A stretch of 7,018 nucleotides of DNA from JACDHQ01 sp036401195 (GTDB lineage: Bacteria > Gemmatimonadota > Gemmatimonadetes > Gemmatimonadales > Gemmatimonadaceae): contig DASWVQ010000064.1 in assembly GCA_036401195.1 (NCBI GenBank), positions 1 through 7,018 of the forward strand. Direction: 5' to 3'. Both the position numbers and the translations under genes were made by a program. The notes beneath the pieces were generated by a model. The model was not told the DNA's origin. It saw only the letters and a program-made list of their open reading frames with translations, and ran no database searches. Positions 1 to 7,018 of this stretch are shown here, in pieces (positions within the stretch are counted from its first letter, which is position 1; every line of letters begins with the position of its first letter).

Positions 1-2
1 TC

Positions 3-908
3 ACCCTCGACTACTGGCCCCTCGCCTATCACCTGGGGGCGGCGCGGCAGCAGTTCGAGCAGGTGCAGCCGATGCTCGCGTGCTTCGAGCGCTGGTTCGG
101 CCCCTACCCGTGGTACGAGGACGGCCTCAAGCTGGTGGAGACGCCGCACCTGGGGATGGAGCACCAGAGCGCGGTCGCGTACGGGAACAAGTACCGCAAC
201 GGCTACCTGGGGCGCGACCGCTCGGGCAGCGGCTTCGGGCTCGACTTCGACTTCATCATCATCCACGAGGCCGCGCACGAGTGGTGGGGGAACAACCTCA
301 CCTCGCGCGACATCGCCGACATGTGGGTGCACGAGGCCTTCGCGAACTATGCGGAGGGACTCTACGTCGAGTGCCGCTTCGGCAAGGAGGCCGGCGCCGC
401 CTACCAGGTGGGGAATCGCCGCAACGTCCGGAACGACAAGCCCATCGTCGGCCCGTTCGGCGTGAACACCGAGGGCTCGGGCGACATGTACGACAAGGGC
501 GGCAACATGCTGCACACCATCCGCCAGCTCGTGGGCGACGACGCGAAGTGGCGCGCGATCCTGCGCGGGCTCAACGCCACCTACCGGCACCAGGTGGTGA
601 CCGGCGCGCAGGTCCGCGACTACATCGCGCGGGAATCCGGGCTCGACCTGGCGCCGGTGTTCGAGCAGTACCTCGGCACGGCGCGCATTCCCGCGCTCGA
701 GGTGAGGCTCGAGGGGAGCGCCCTCTCCTACCGCTGGGCCGACGTCGTCCCCGGCTTCGCCATGCCGGTGCGCGTGTCAGTGCCGGGGAGCGGCTGGGTG
801 ACGCTGCGTCCCACCACCGAGTGGCAGCGGCTCGCGCAGCCCGTGACCGACGCGTCGCAGCTCAAGGTGGACGAGAACTACTACGTGGTGCTGCGGGCGG
901 GGGGCTGA
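3..908 (+). CDS. M1 family metallopeptidase (aminopeptidase N-like), C-terminal part, 5' end outside the window
   Basis: This is a zinc-dependent M1 (gluzincin) peptidase, a family that usually removes N-terminal residues from peptides. The reading frame is open from base 3, giving 301 codons before TGA at 906-908, and the N-terminal part lies upstream of the window. The zinc site is intact: HEAAH at 264-278, followed after exactly 18 residues by the third ligand Glu in VHEAFANYAEG. A Tyr in MYDKGG (codon 489-491) sits where the family's transition-state tyrosine is expected. The substrate-anchoring GxMEN motif appears as GMEHQS, with His in place of Asn. I recall this variant from M1 proteins of Bacteroidota-like and Gemmatimonadota-like bacteria, but have not checked it. 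After the catalytic helical part comes a short beta-rich tail (about the last 80 residues) ending YYVVLRAGG, with no large ERAP-type C-terminal domain. Its location (periplasmic or secreted) cannot be read because the N-terminus is missing. It converges on the next gene with 4 bases between stop codons. Confidence 0.93.
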   Translation, partial: TLDYWPLAYHLGAARQQFEQVQPMLACFERWFGPYPWYEDGLKLVETPHLGMEHQSAVAYGNKYRNGYLGRDRSGSGFGLDFDFIIIHEAAHEWWGNNLTSRDIADMWVHEAFANYAEGLYVECRFGKEAGAAYQVGNRRNVRNDKPIVGPFGVNTEGSGDMYDKGGNMLHTIRQLVGDDAKWRAILRGLNATYRHQVVTGAQVRDYIARESGLDLAPVFEQYLGTARIPALEVRLEGSALSYRWADVVPGFAMPVRVSVPGSGWVTLRPTTEWQRLAQPVTDASQLKVDENYYVVLRAGG

Positions 909-912
909 GCGC

Positions 913-1365
913 TCACCCCCGCCGCGCCCGCGACGACCAGTGGATCGCGGCGATCCGCCACCCCTGCGGGGTGCGCTCGAGCACCATCAGCTCCGCGCCC
1001 ACCGAGTTGATCGCGCGGCCGCGGAACTCCCCCTGCGTCACCGACGTGCCGCTCGCCCAGGCCGCGTCGCCGGCGACGCGCACCGCCGTCGCCCCGCGCA
1101 CCGACGGCACGGCGCGCGCGAACTCGATGTCGGCGGGGAGGTGGTGCGCGCGGTAGTCCGCGAGCCGTTCCACCCCGCCACTCTCCAGGATCACGACGTG
1201 CGGCTGGAGGAGGGCGAGCGCGGCCCCGCTGTCGCCGGCGGCGAGCGCCTCGTGGAAGCGGGCCACGGTCGCGGCGACGTCGGCGGAGTCGCTCCGCGTG
1301 GCCGGCGAGAACGCGGGGGCCGGGGCGGCGGCGAGCGCCAGCGAGAGGAGCAGGGAGGTGATCAT
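913..1365 (-). CDS. Exported NTF2-like (SnoaL / DUF4440-type) small protein
   Basis: The predicted product has 150 residues. It begins with a hydrophobic leader (MITSLLLSLALAAAPAPAFS, residues 1-20) that looks like a Sec signal peptide, so it probably acts in the periplasm or outside the cell. The rest has the pattern of the NTF2-like cone fold: an N-terminal helix with VARFHEALAAGDSGAALALL (about 34-53), then VVILESGG, a YRAHHL segment, and alternating strands ending GWRIAAIHWSSR (135-146). Members of this superfamily are small-molecule-binding proteins or enzymes with very diverse roles, so no substrate can be assigned. The frame stays open upstream to 1521, but ATG at 1363-1365 is preferred. 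It gives the signal peptide and has a Shine-Dalgarno-like AAAGGTGA ten bases upstream. The stop codon is 4 bases from that of the convergent M1 peptidase, and the gene is divergent from the histidine kinase. Confidence 0.85.
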   Translation of the reverse strand: MITSLLLSLALAAAPAPAFSPATRSDSADVAATVARFHEALAAGDSGAALALLQPHVVILESGGVERLADYRAHHLPADIEFARAVPSVRGATAVRVAGDAAWASGTSVTQGEFRGRAINSVGAELMVLERTPQGWRIAAIHWSSRARRG

Positions 1366-1375
1366 GTGCGGAAAC

Positions 1376-1383
1376 TCACCTTT
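1376..1383 (-). promoter_or_regulatory. Ribosome binding site of the NTF2-like gene
   Basis: Read on the minus strand the sequence is GGAAAGGTGA, with AAAGGTGA ten bases before the ATG at 1365. It is the clearest Shine-Dalgarno-like sequence in the window. It decides in favour of the 150-residue start over the longer open frame reaching 1521. Confidence 0.6.
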
Positions 1384-1388
1384 CCCAC

Positions 1389-1429
1389 GCCGCCGGCAAG
1401 GGGTGGCCGGCGCCCCTCGCACCGGCGGC
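1389..1429. other. Two-tier GC-rich stem-loop in the divergent NTF2-like / histidine kinase spacer
   Basis: GCCGCCGG (1389-1396) pairs perfectly with CCGGCGGC (1422-1429). Inside it, AGGGG (1399-1403) pairs with CCCCT (1413-1417), extendable by a T-G wobble and one G-C pair over a 5-base loop. The two tiers are separated by a 2-base and a 4-base bulge, making about 15 pairs in 41 bases. It lies 28 bases before the kinase start and just upstream of the ribosome binding site of the NTF2-like gene. It could therefore be a 5' UTR structure for either transcript or an operator. In DNA this GC-rich some pairing is expected by chance, so a function is only inferred. Confidence 0.4.
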
Positions 1430-1457
1430 CGGGACTGGGCCATGGCGCGAGGCGCGA

Positions 1458-3335
<1,878 letters not shown>

Positions 3336-3372
3336 GCGCGAGCGCGATTCGGGTTCGTGGCACTGGTGTCGC

Positions 3373-3431
3373 GCGGGAGGGGCGGCCCCGGGAGCTAGCA
3401 ACACACACGCTCCCGGAACCGCCCCTCCCGC
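3373..3431. terminator. Large near-perfect inverted repeat between convergent genes, probable bidirectional terminator
   Basis: The arms are 3373-3395 and 3409-3431, 23 bases each with 21 pairs, around a 13-base loop (TAGCAACACACAC, 3396-3408). The outer pairing block is GCGGGAGGGGCGG with CCGCCCCTCCCGC and the inner block is CCGGGAGC with GCTCCCGG. The only interruption is a CC/AA internal mismatch (3386-3387 against 3417-3418). It lies 37 bases after the kinase stop and 34 bases after the exonuclease stop, the right place for a terminator shared by two converging transcripts. Neither side has a T-run, so it is not a textbook intrinsic terminator. It could instead be an RNA-stabilising 3' hairpin or one copy of a dispersed palindromic repeat. 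The remainder of the 130-base spacer shows nothing else. Confidence 0.65.
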
Positions 3432-3465
3432 CGAAGCCGCCCCCCGCCGACGCCGCCCGTCCTTC

Positions 3466-4422
3466 CTACGACGCGCGCGTCGAGTAGCGACGCGTCGCGT
3501 CGATCACCTCGCGGCGGATCACCGAGGGGTCGCGGCCGGCGTACACCGACTCCGCCAGCCACGCGTGCTCCGCGTCGGCCTGGTCGCCCGCGCAGTCGCG
3601 ATACCACGCCTTGGGGCGGCCGCCGTCGCCCGCGCTCCAGCGATAGCCGCGCCCCTTGAGCAGCTCCTTGCTGTCGAAGGGACTCGCGATCGCCCAGAGC
3701 CGCACCGTCACCCGCTGGGACGACTCGAGGAGCATCCGCATCGGAACGCCCCCCTTCGGCGTGCGCGTGGCGAGCAGGTGGATCGCGGCGAGGCAGTCGT
3801 CGGCGGCGCGATGCGCCCCGAAGAACTCCCCGCAGCTCTGGTGCAACAGGTACTCCAGGTTCGACGACCCGCAGCCATGCTCCTTCCACGGGATCTCGTT
3901 CACCGAGCAGGCCCAGGGCAGCGCCTCGAACCCCCGGAGCCGCCGCTCCACGAAGGGCCGGTCGAAACGCGCGTTGTGCGCGATCACCAGCGAGGCGCCC
4001 TCGAGCAGCCCCGCCACCGCCACCTCGTCGATGCGCTGCCCGCGCACCATCGCGTCGGTGATCCCGGTCAGCTCCGTCACCGGCGCCGGGATCGGCCGCC
4101 CCGGATCCTCCAGCCACGACGCCGCGGGCCCCACTTCGCAGACGCTGCCATCCGCCTCGCAATAGGTGAAGGGGACCACCGCCAGCTCGATGATCGCGTC
4201 GCGCGCGGCGTCGAGCCCCGTGGTCTCGGTGTCGACGAAGAGCGCGGTGCGCAGCGCACGCCCCGCGGCATCGGCGTACCGGTCGCGGCGGCGGAAGCGG
4301 CGCGCGACGCGATACTCCCCCGTGGCGCAGAGGGTGCGCGCCATCCCTTCGAGGGCGTCGAAATCGTGGTCCGGCGTGGCCGGCGCGGTGTAGGCCTCGG
4401 GAAAGTCGAGCTGCTGCTGCAT
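3466..4422 (-). CDS. DnaQ-like DEDDh 3'-5' exonuclease (DNA polymerase III epsilon-type)
   Basis: The 318-residue protein would remove nucleotides from 3' ends of DNA, in proofreading or repair. All three exonuclease motifs are intact: Exo I FVDTETTGLD (Asp64, Glu66), Exo II IAHNARFDRPF (His149, Asp154) and Exo III GAHRAADD (His204, Asp208), which places it in the DEDDh class. Residues about 236-318 form a C-terminal module with FDSKELLKGRGYRW, KAWYRD and AEHAWLAE. I recall similar tails in stand-alone DnaQ-like exonucleases of other bacteria, so it is probably a family trait and not a new fusion. The protein is longer than the E. coli epsilon subunit (243 residues) and lacks a recognisable polymerase region. 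ATG 4422 is chosen because it begins MQQQLDF, a clamp-motif-like sequence. A GTG at 4488 would add 22 residues of low-complexity appearance. Neither start has a clear Shine-Dalgarno. It lies 156 bases downstream of the antiporter on the same strand, too far to assume one operon. Confidence 0.9.
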   Translation of the reverse strand: MQQQLDFPEAYTAPATPDHDFDALEGMARTLCATGEYRVARRFRRRDRYADAAGRALRTALFVDTETTGLDAARDAIIELAVVPFTYCEADGSVCEVGPAASWLEDPGRPIPAPVTELTGITDAMVRGQRIDEVAVAGLLEGASLVIAHNARFDRPFVERRLRGFEALPWACSVNEIPWKEHGCGSSNLEYLLHQSCGEFFGAHRAADDCLAAIHLLATRTPKGGVPMRMLLESSQRVTVRLWAIASPFDSKELLKGRGYRWSAGDGGRPKAWYRDCAGDQADAEHAWLAESVYAGRDPSVIRREVIDATRRYSTRAS

Positions 4423-4578
4423 GCGACGGAGGGGTCGGGGCGGGGAGGGGTCTCGCACGATGGCAGGGCGACCGCCGTCGGTCAACACCGGATCGTTGCC
4501 AGCCGGATCACCCGGGCGCAGGAGGCGCCGGCGCGCCCACTGAGGGTAGCGCGGGGCACCGACACCCCGGCGGTGGGA

Positions 4579-6057
4579 TCAGTGGCTCTCCGGCCGCCCC
4601 AGCATCAGCCGGATCATCGCCCGGTCCTCGTGCCGCGCGAAGACGTACACATGGTCCCCCTCCATGAGCACCGTGCTCCCCTTCGGCGCGACGAGGTCCC
4701 CGCCCCGGAGGATGAGCGTCACCGCCGTCCCCTCCGGGAAGGGGATCTCGGCGAGTGTCGCGCCCGTGATCGGGAGGGCGTCGTCCACGTAGAACGAATG
4801 GAGCTCCCCGTTGAGCGGCGTGAGCGACTCGATCTCCAGCACCGCGGGGGGCGAGGGGGGATCGTCGGACTCGAGCCCGAGCCGCCTGGCGAAGGGCGCC
4901 ACCGTGGCCCCGGGGATGAACGCCCCCGCCAGCACCACGAAGAAGACGAGGTCGAAGAGCCGCTCCCCGCCCGGCGCGCCGGCGAGCACCGGGAAGATCG
5001 AGAGGACGATCGGCACCGCGCCGCGCAGCCCCACCCAGCCGATGTACGCCACTTCCTTCGCCGGGTAGCGGAAGGGCAGGAGGCAGAGCCAGACCACGAT
5101 CGGCCGCGCCACGAAGGTGAGCAGTATCGCGATCGAGAGCCCCACCGGCGCCACCTCGAGCAGCCGCGAGGGGAAGACGAGGAGGCCCAGGAGCAGGAAC
5201 ATGCTCACCTGCGAGAGCCAGGCGAGCGCGTCGTGCACGCGCAGGATCGCCGGCTTGTACGGGAACTCCCCGTCGCCGAGCACGAGCCCCGCCACGTACA
5301 CGGCGAGGAAGCCGCTCCCGTAGGCGAGGGTGGGGAGCGCGAAGGCGAGGAAGGCGAGCCCCACGATCAGCACGACGTAGAGCCCCCCCGCCGCGAGCCG
5401 CGTGCGTCGCAGCAGCTCGCGTCCTCCCCATCCGATCCCGAAGCCGAGCCCCGCCCCCACGACGATCTGCAGCACCACCTCGGGGACCACCATCCAGGAG
5501 AACCCCGAGCCATCCACGAGGTGTCGCGTCATGATGGTGGTGAGGATCACCGCCATCGGGTCGTTCACCCCCGACTCCACCTCCAGCGTCGATCCCACCC
5601 GGCGCTGGAGCGCGATCCCGCTCCCGCGCAGCAGCGAGAACACCGCCGCGGCGTCGGTCGAGGAGACGACCGCGCCGAGGAGGAGGGCCAGCGGCCAGGG
5701 GAAGCCGAGGGCGTGCGCGCCCAGGGCGAGGAGCCCCGCCGTTCCCACCACCCCGATGGTGGCCAGCACCGACGCGGGCGCTGCCACCCGGCGCACCGCC
5801 GACATCGGGGTGTTGAGCCCTCCGTCGAAGAGGATCAGCACCAGCGCCACGCTCCCCAGGCGGTACGCGAGCCGGTAGTCCTCGAAGTGGATCCCGCCGA
5901 GCCCCTCCGACCCGGCGAGGATCCCGACCGTGAGGAAGATCAGCGCGACGGGCACGCCCAGCCGGGAGCCCGCGCGGCTGAACAGCGCGCTGGCGAGCAG
6001 CAGGGCGCCGAACACGGCGAGGGCGATCGCGGTGGGGAGTGGCTCGGTGGTCAGCAC
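4579..6057 (-). CDS. nhaP2: NhaP2-type K+(Na+)/H+ antiporter with C-terminal TrkA-C domain (CPA1)
   Basis: The 492-residue inner-membrane protein belongs to the CPA1 cation/proton antiporters, which exchange K+ or Na+ for H+ and help control cytoplasmic ion content and pH. About a dozen hydrophobic helices fill residues 5-390. Conserved motifs include VPVALIFLTVGILAGSEG (helix 2 region), SSTDAAAVFSLL (Asp135), the ion-site motif ESGVNDPMAV (Asn165-Asp166) and GLRGAVPIVLS (Arg345 region). A soluble tail at about 405-488 (LEIESLTPLNGEL to MEGDHVYVFARHED) matches a TrkA-C/RCK-C ligand-binding domain, as in E. coli NhaP2/CvrA (578 residues, from memory). This supports K+/H+ antiport gated by a small ligand, but the ion preference is inferred. 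The frame is open up to a TTG at 6183. GTG 6057 is preferred because LTTEPLPTAIALAVFGAL then aligns with the usual N-terminus, and the extra 42 residues are Pro-rich and charged. No clear ribosome binding site precedes it. It is divergent from the transglycosylase gene. Confidence 0.92.
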   Translation of the reverse strand: MLTTEPLPTAIALAVFGALLLASALFSRAGSRLGVPVALIFLTVGILAGSEGLGGIHFEDYRLAYRLGSVALVLILFDGGLNTPMSAVRRVAAPASVLATIGVVGTAGLLALGAHALGFPWPLALLLGAVVSSTDAAAVFSLLRGSGIALQRRVGSTLEVESGVNDPMAVILTTIMTRHLVDGSGFSWMVVPEVVLQIVVGAGLGFGIGWGGRELLRRTRLAAGGLYVVLIVGLAFLAFALPTLAYGSGFLAVYVAGLVLGDGEFPYKPAILRVHDALAWLSQVSMFLLLGLLVFPSRLLEVAPVGLSIAILLTFVARPIVVWLCLLPFRYPAKEVAYIGWVGLRGAVPIVLSIFPVLAGAPGGERLFDLVFFVVLAGAFIPGATVAPFARRLGLESDDPPSPPAVLEIESLTPLNGELHSFYVDDALPITGATLAEIPFPEGTAVTLILRGGDLVAPKGSTVLMEGDHVYVFARHEDRAMIRLMLGRPESH

Positions 6058-6269
6058 GAGGGAGTGGTGCAGCGCGGGGGTGGGTGGAGCGGGGGTGGTT
6101 GCAAGGTGGTCGACGCCGGCCCGGAAAACGACGAACGGGCGATCCGTCGAGGAAATTTCCGGGCCGAAATCCCTCAATCCCAAACTATTCAGTCGCTGAA
6201 AGTCAAGCTATCAATGAGGGTCGTAAACAGCTAAGTTGAAGCATGTCAAATAGATGCACTGAATTCACC
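6058..6269. promoter_or_regulatory. AT-richer divergent intergenic region (antiporter / lytic transglycosylase)
   Basis: About 6150-6270 is visibly poorer in G+C than the rest of the window. It contains the palindrome GGAAATTTCC (6151-6160) and the nested repeats listed separately. It should carry the promoters of both flanking genes. On the minus strand an exact TTGACA occurs at 6249-6244, but no good -10 sequence follows at 16-18 bases (TTTACG, TTACGA or TACGAC are poor). On the plus strand TTGAAG (6236-6241) and CTGAAT (6259-6264) are spaced by 17 bases and would start transcription at about the ATG at 6270, giving a leaderless mRNA. Both assignments are weak. No recognisable riboswitch was found. 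Confidence 0.5.
6171..6220. repeat. Nested inverted repeats in the divergent promoter region
   Basis: An outer pair CCCTCA (6171-6176) and TGAGGG (6215-6220) encloses a compact hairpin TTCAG-TCG-CTGAA (6188-6200). Both repeats lie in the AT-richer spacer between the divergent antiporter and transglycosylase genes. They could bind a dimeric regulator or fold in a long 5' leader of the antiporter mRNA. The repeats are short, so chance occurrence is possible. Confidence 0.3.
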
Positions 6270-7018
6270 ATGCGTGTCCGGGTGCGCCTGCGGCGCCTCG
6301 CGACGCAGTACGGCCTCCAGGCGGGGATCATCGCCGTGGGGGCCGCGCTGGCCGCTGGGCAGGTGGGGCAGTCGGCCTACCTGACCCGGACGCCGGTGGT
6401 CCAGTCCGTCATGGAGCGGGCGAAGTCTCCCCGTTTCGCGGTGGGGCGTCTCGGTACCGCCGAGTCCGGCAATCTTGCCGAGCTCGACGCTGGGATGGAG
6501 CACCCCACGATCGCGAAGTGGGTGACGAAGCTGGCCTCGGCGCCGGGCTTCGACCGCCTGCTCGAGAAGAAGGCGCAGTACGAGCCGATGATCACCGCCA
6601 AGCTCGACGCGAAGCAGATGCCGCGCGACCTGATCTATCTCGCGATGATCGAGTCGGAGTTCAACCCGAACGCCAAGTCGCGGGTGAAGGCGGTGGGAAT
6701 GTGGCAGTTCATGGCGCCGACGGCGCGCCAGTTCGGGCTGAAGGTGCGGGGCAAGGTGGACGAGCGTCGCGACCCGGAGCTGGCGACCGAGGCAGCGCTC
6801 ACCTACCTGGCGTCGCTGAAGGAGCGGTTCGGCTCCTGGTACCTGGCGGCGGCGGCGTACAACTCGGGGGCGGGGACGGTGCGCAGCGCCCTGCGTCGCA
6901 CCACCGGCCGGACCACGGGCACCGACGCGGACTTCTTCCGCATCATGCCGAAGCTGCCGAAGGAGACGCGGGACTACGTGCCCAAGCTGATCGCCGCGGC
7001 GCGGGTGGGGAACGATCC
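6270..7018 (+). CDS. MltD-like lytic murein transglycosylase, 3' end outside the window
   Basis: The frame is open from ATG 6270 to the window edge (249 codons plus two bases, no stop). The product is a GH23-type lytic transglycosylase that would cleave the MurNAc-GlcNAc bond of peptidoglycan to give 1,6-anhydro ends during wall remodelling. The SLT domain runs from about residue 117. It has LIYLAMIESEFNPNAKS with the catalytic Glu128 (codon 6651-6653), then AVGMWQFMAPTARQFGL, DERRDPELATEAALTYL, SWYLAAAAYNSGAGTV and LPKETRDYVPKLIAAA. The last motif and the spacing are characteristic of the MltD branch. MltD proteins usually carry LysM repeats after this point, which would lie beyond the window. 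Residues 1-30 have a basic start (RVRVRLRR) and a hydrophobic segment (GIIAVGAALAAG), consistent with a signal peptide or membrane anchor. No lipobox Cys follows. An in-frame ATG at 6243 would add nine residues (MSNRCTEFT), and neither start has a strong ribosome binding site. Confidence 0.92.
   Translation, partial: MRVRVRLRRLATQYGLQAGIIAVGAALAAGQVGQSAYLTRTPVVQSVMERAKSPRFAVGRLGTAESGNLAELDAGMEHPTIAKWVTKLASAPGFDRLLEKKAQYEPMITAKLDAKQMPRDLIYLAMIESEFNPNAKSRVKAVGMWQFMAPTARQFGLKVRGKVDERRDPELATEAALTYLASLKERFGSWYLAAAAYNSGAGTVRSALRRTTGRTTGTDADFFRIMPKLPKETRDYVPKLIAAARVGND

Noticed and set aside
4551..4570. Short hairpin CGGGG (4552-4556) / CCCCG (4565-4569) just after the antiporter stop, considered as a terminator
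   Set aside because: It has only five pairs with an 8-base loop and no T-run on the minus strand, which is not above what this base composition gives by chance. The rest of 4423-4578 shows nothing else.
6058..6183. N-terminal extension of the antiporter to TTG 6183 (42 extra residues)
   Set aside because: The extension is not hydrophobic, is Pro-rich, has no ribosome binding site and runs into the AT-rich promoter-like zone. The family N-terminus fits GTG 6057.
3565..6234. An 889-codon open frame on the plus strand, antisense to the exonuclease and antiporter
   Set aside because: Its product is a monotonous Arg/His/Glu/Pro-rich sequence with no domains, typical of the antisense frame of high-GC genes. 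The opposite strand encodes two clearly recognisable proteins with all their motifs.
6246..6601. Minus-strand open frames over the start of the transglycosylase gene
   Set aside because: They are antisense to a frame with an unambiguous SLT domain and show no domain, start signal or composition of their own.

Overview
The window is a GC-rich stretch (roughly 70% G+C by eye) of bacterial chromosome with six protein-coding genes, two of them cut by the window edges. The domain mix suggests an environmental Gram-negative bacterium: an M1 metallopeptidase of the GMEHQS type, a secreted NTF2-like protein, a membrane histidine kinase, a DEDDh exonuclease, an NhaP2-type antiporter and an MltD-like murein transglycosylase. 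The high GC, frequent GTG/TTG starts and weak Shine-Dalgarno sequences would fit Gemmatimonadota. That placement is an impression and rests on no marker gene. No tRNA, rRNA, CRISPR array, insertion sequence or phage gene was seen.

Layout. The C-terminal part of an M1 aminopeptidase-like protein (3-908, +) runs tail to tail, with a 4-base gap, into a small exported NTF2/SnoaL-like protein (913-1365, -). A 92-base divergent spacer with a two-tier GC-rich stem-loop (1389-1429) separates that gene from a complete two-transmembrane sensor histidine kinase (1458-3335, +). The kinase converges on a DnaQ-like 3'-5' exonuclease (3466-4422, -). The spacer between them holds a very strong 23-bp-arm inverted repeat (3373-3431) that is probably a bidirectional terminator or a palindromic repeat element. 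Upstream of the exonuclease on the same strand lies a K+(Na+)/H+ antiporter with a C-terminal TrkA-C domain (4579-6057, -). A 212-base, markedly more AT-rich divergent spacer (6058-6269) with nested inverted repeats separates it from the start of an MltD-like lytic transglycosylase (6270-7018, +), which runs off the window. The window does not reach its stop codon.

How the genes relate. No conserved multi-gene pathway is evident. The products serve separate housekeeping and envelope tasks: peptide breakdown, signal sensing, DNA repair or proofreading, ion and pH homeostasis, and cell-wall turnover. The kinase has no response regulator within the window, so its partner is elsewhere. I do not see an undescribed multi-gene system here. 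The items most worth a second look are the 3373-3431 inverted repeat, the QxxLxF clamp-motif-like start of the exonuclease, and the structured AT-rich divergent spacer.
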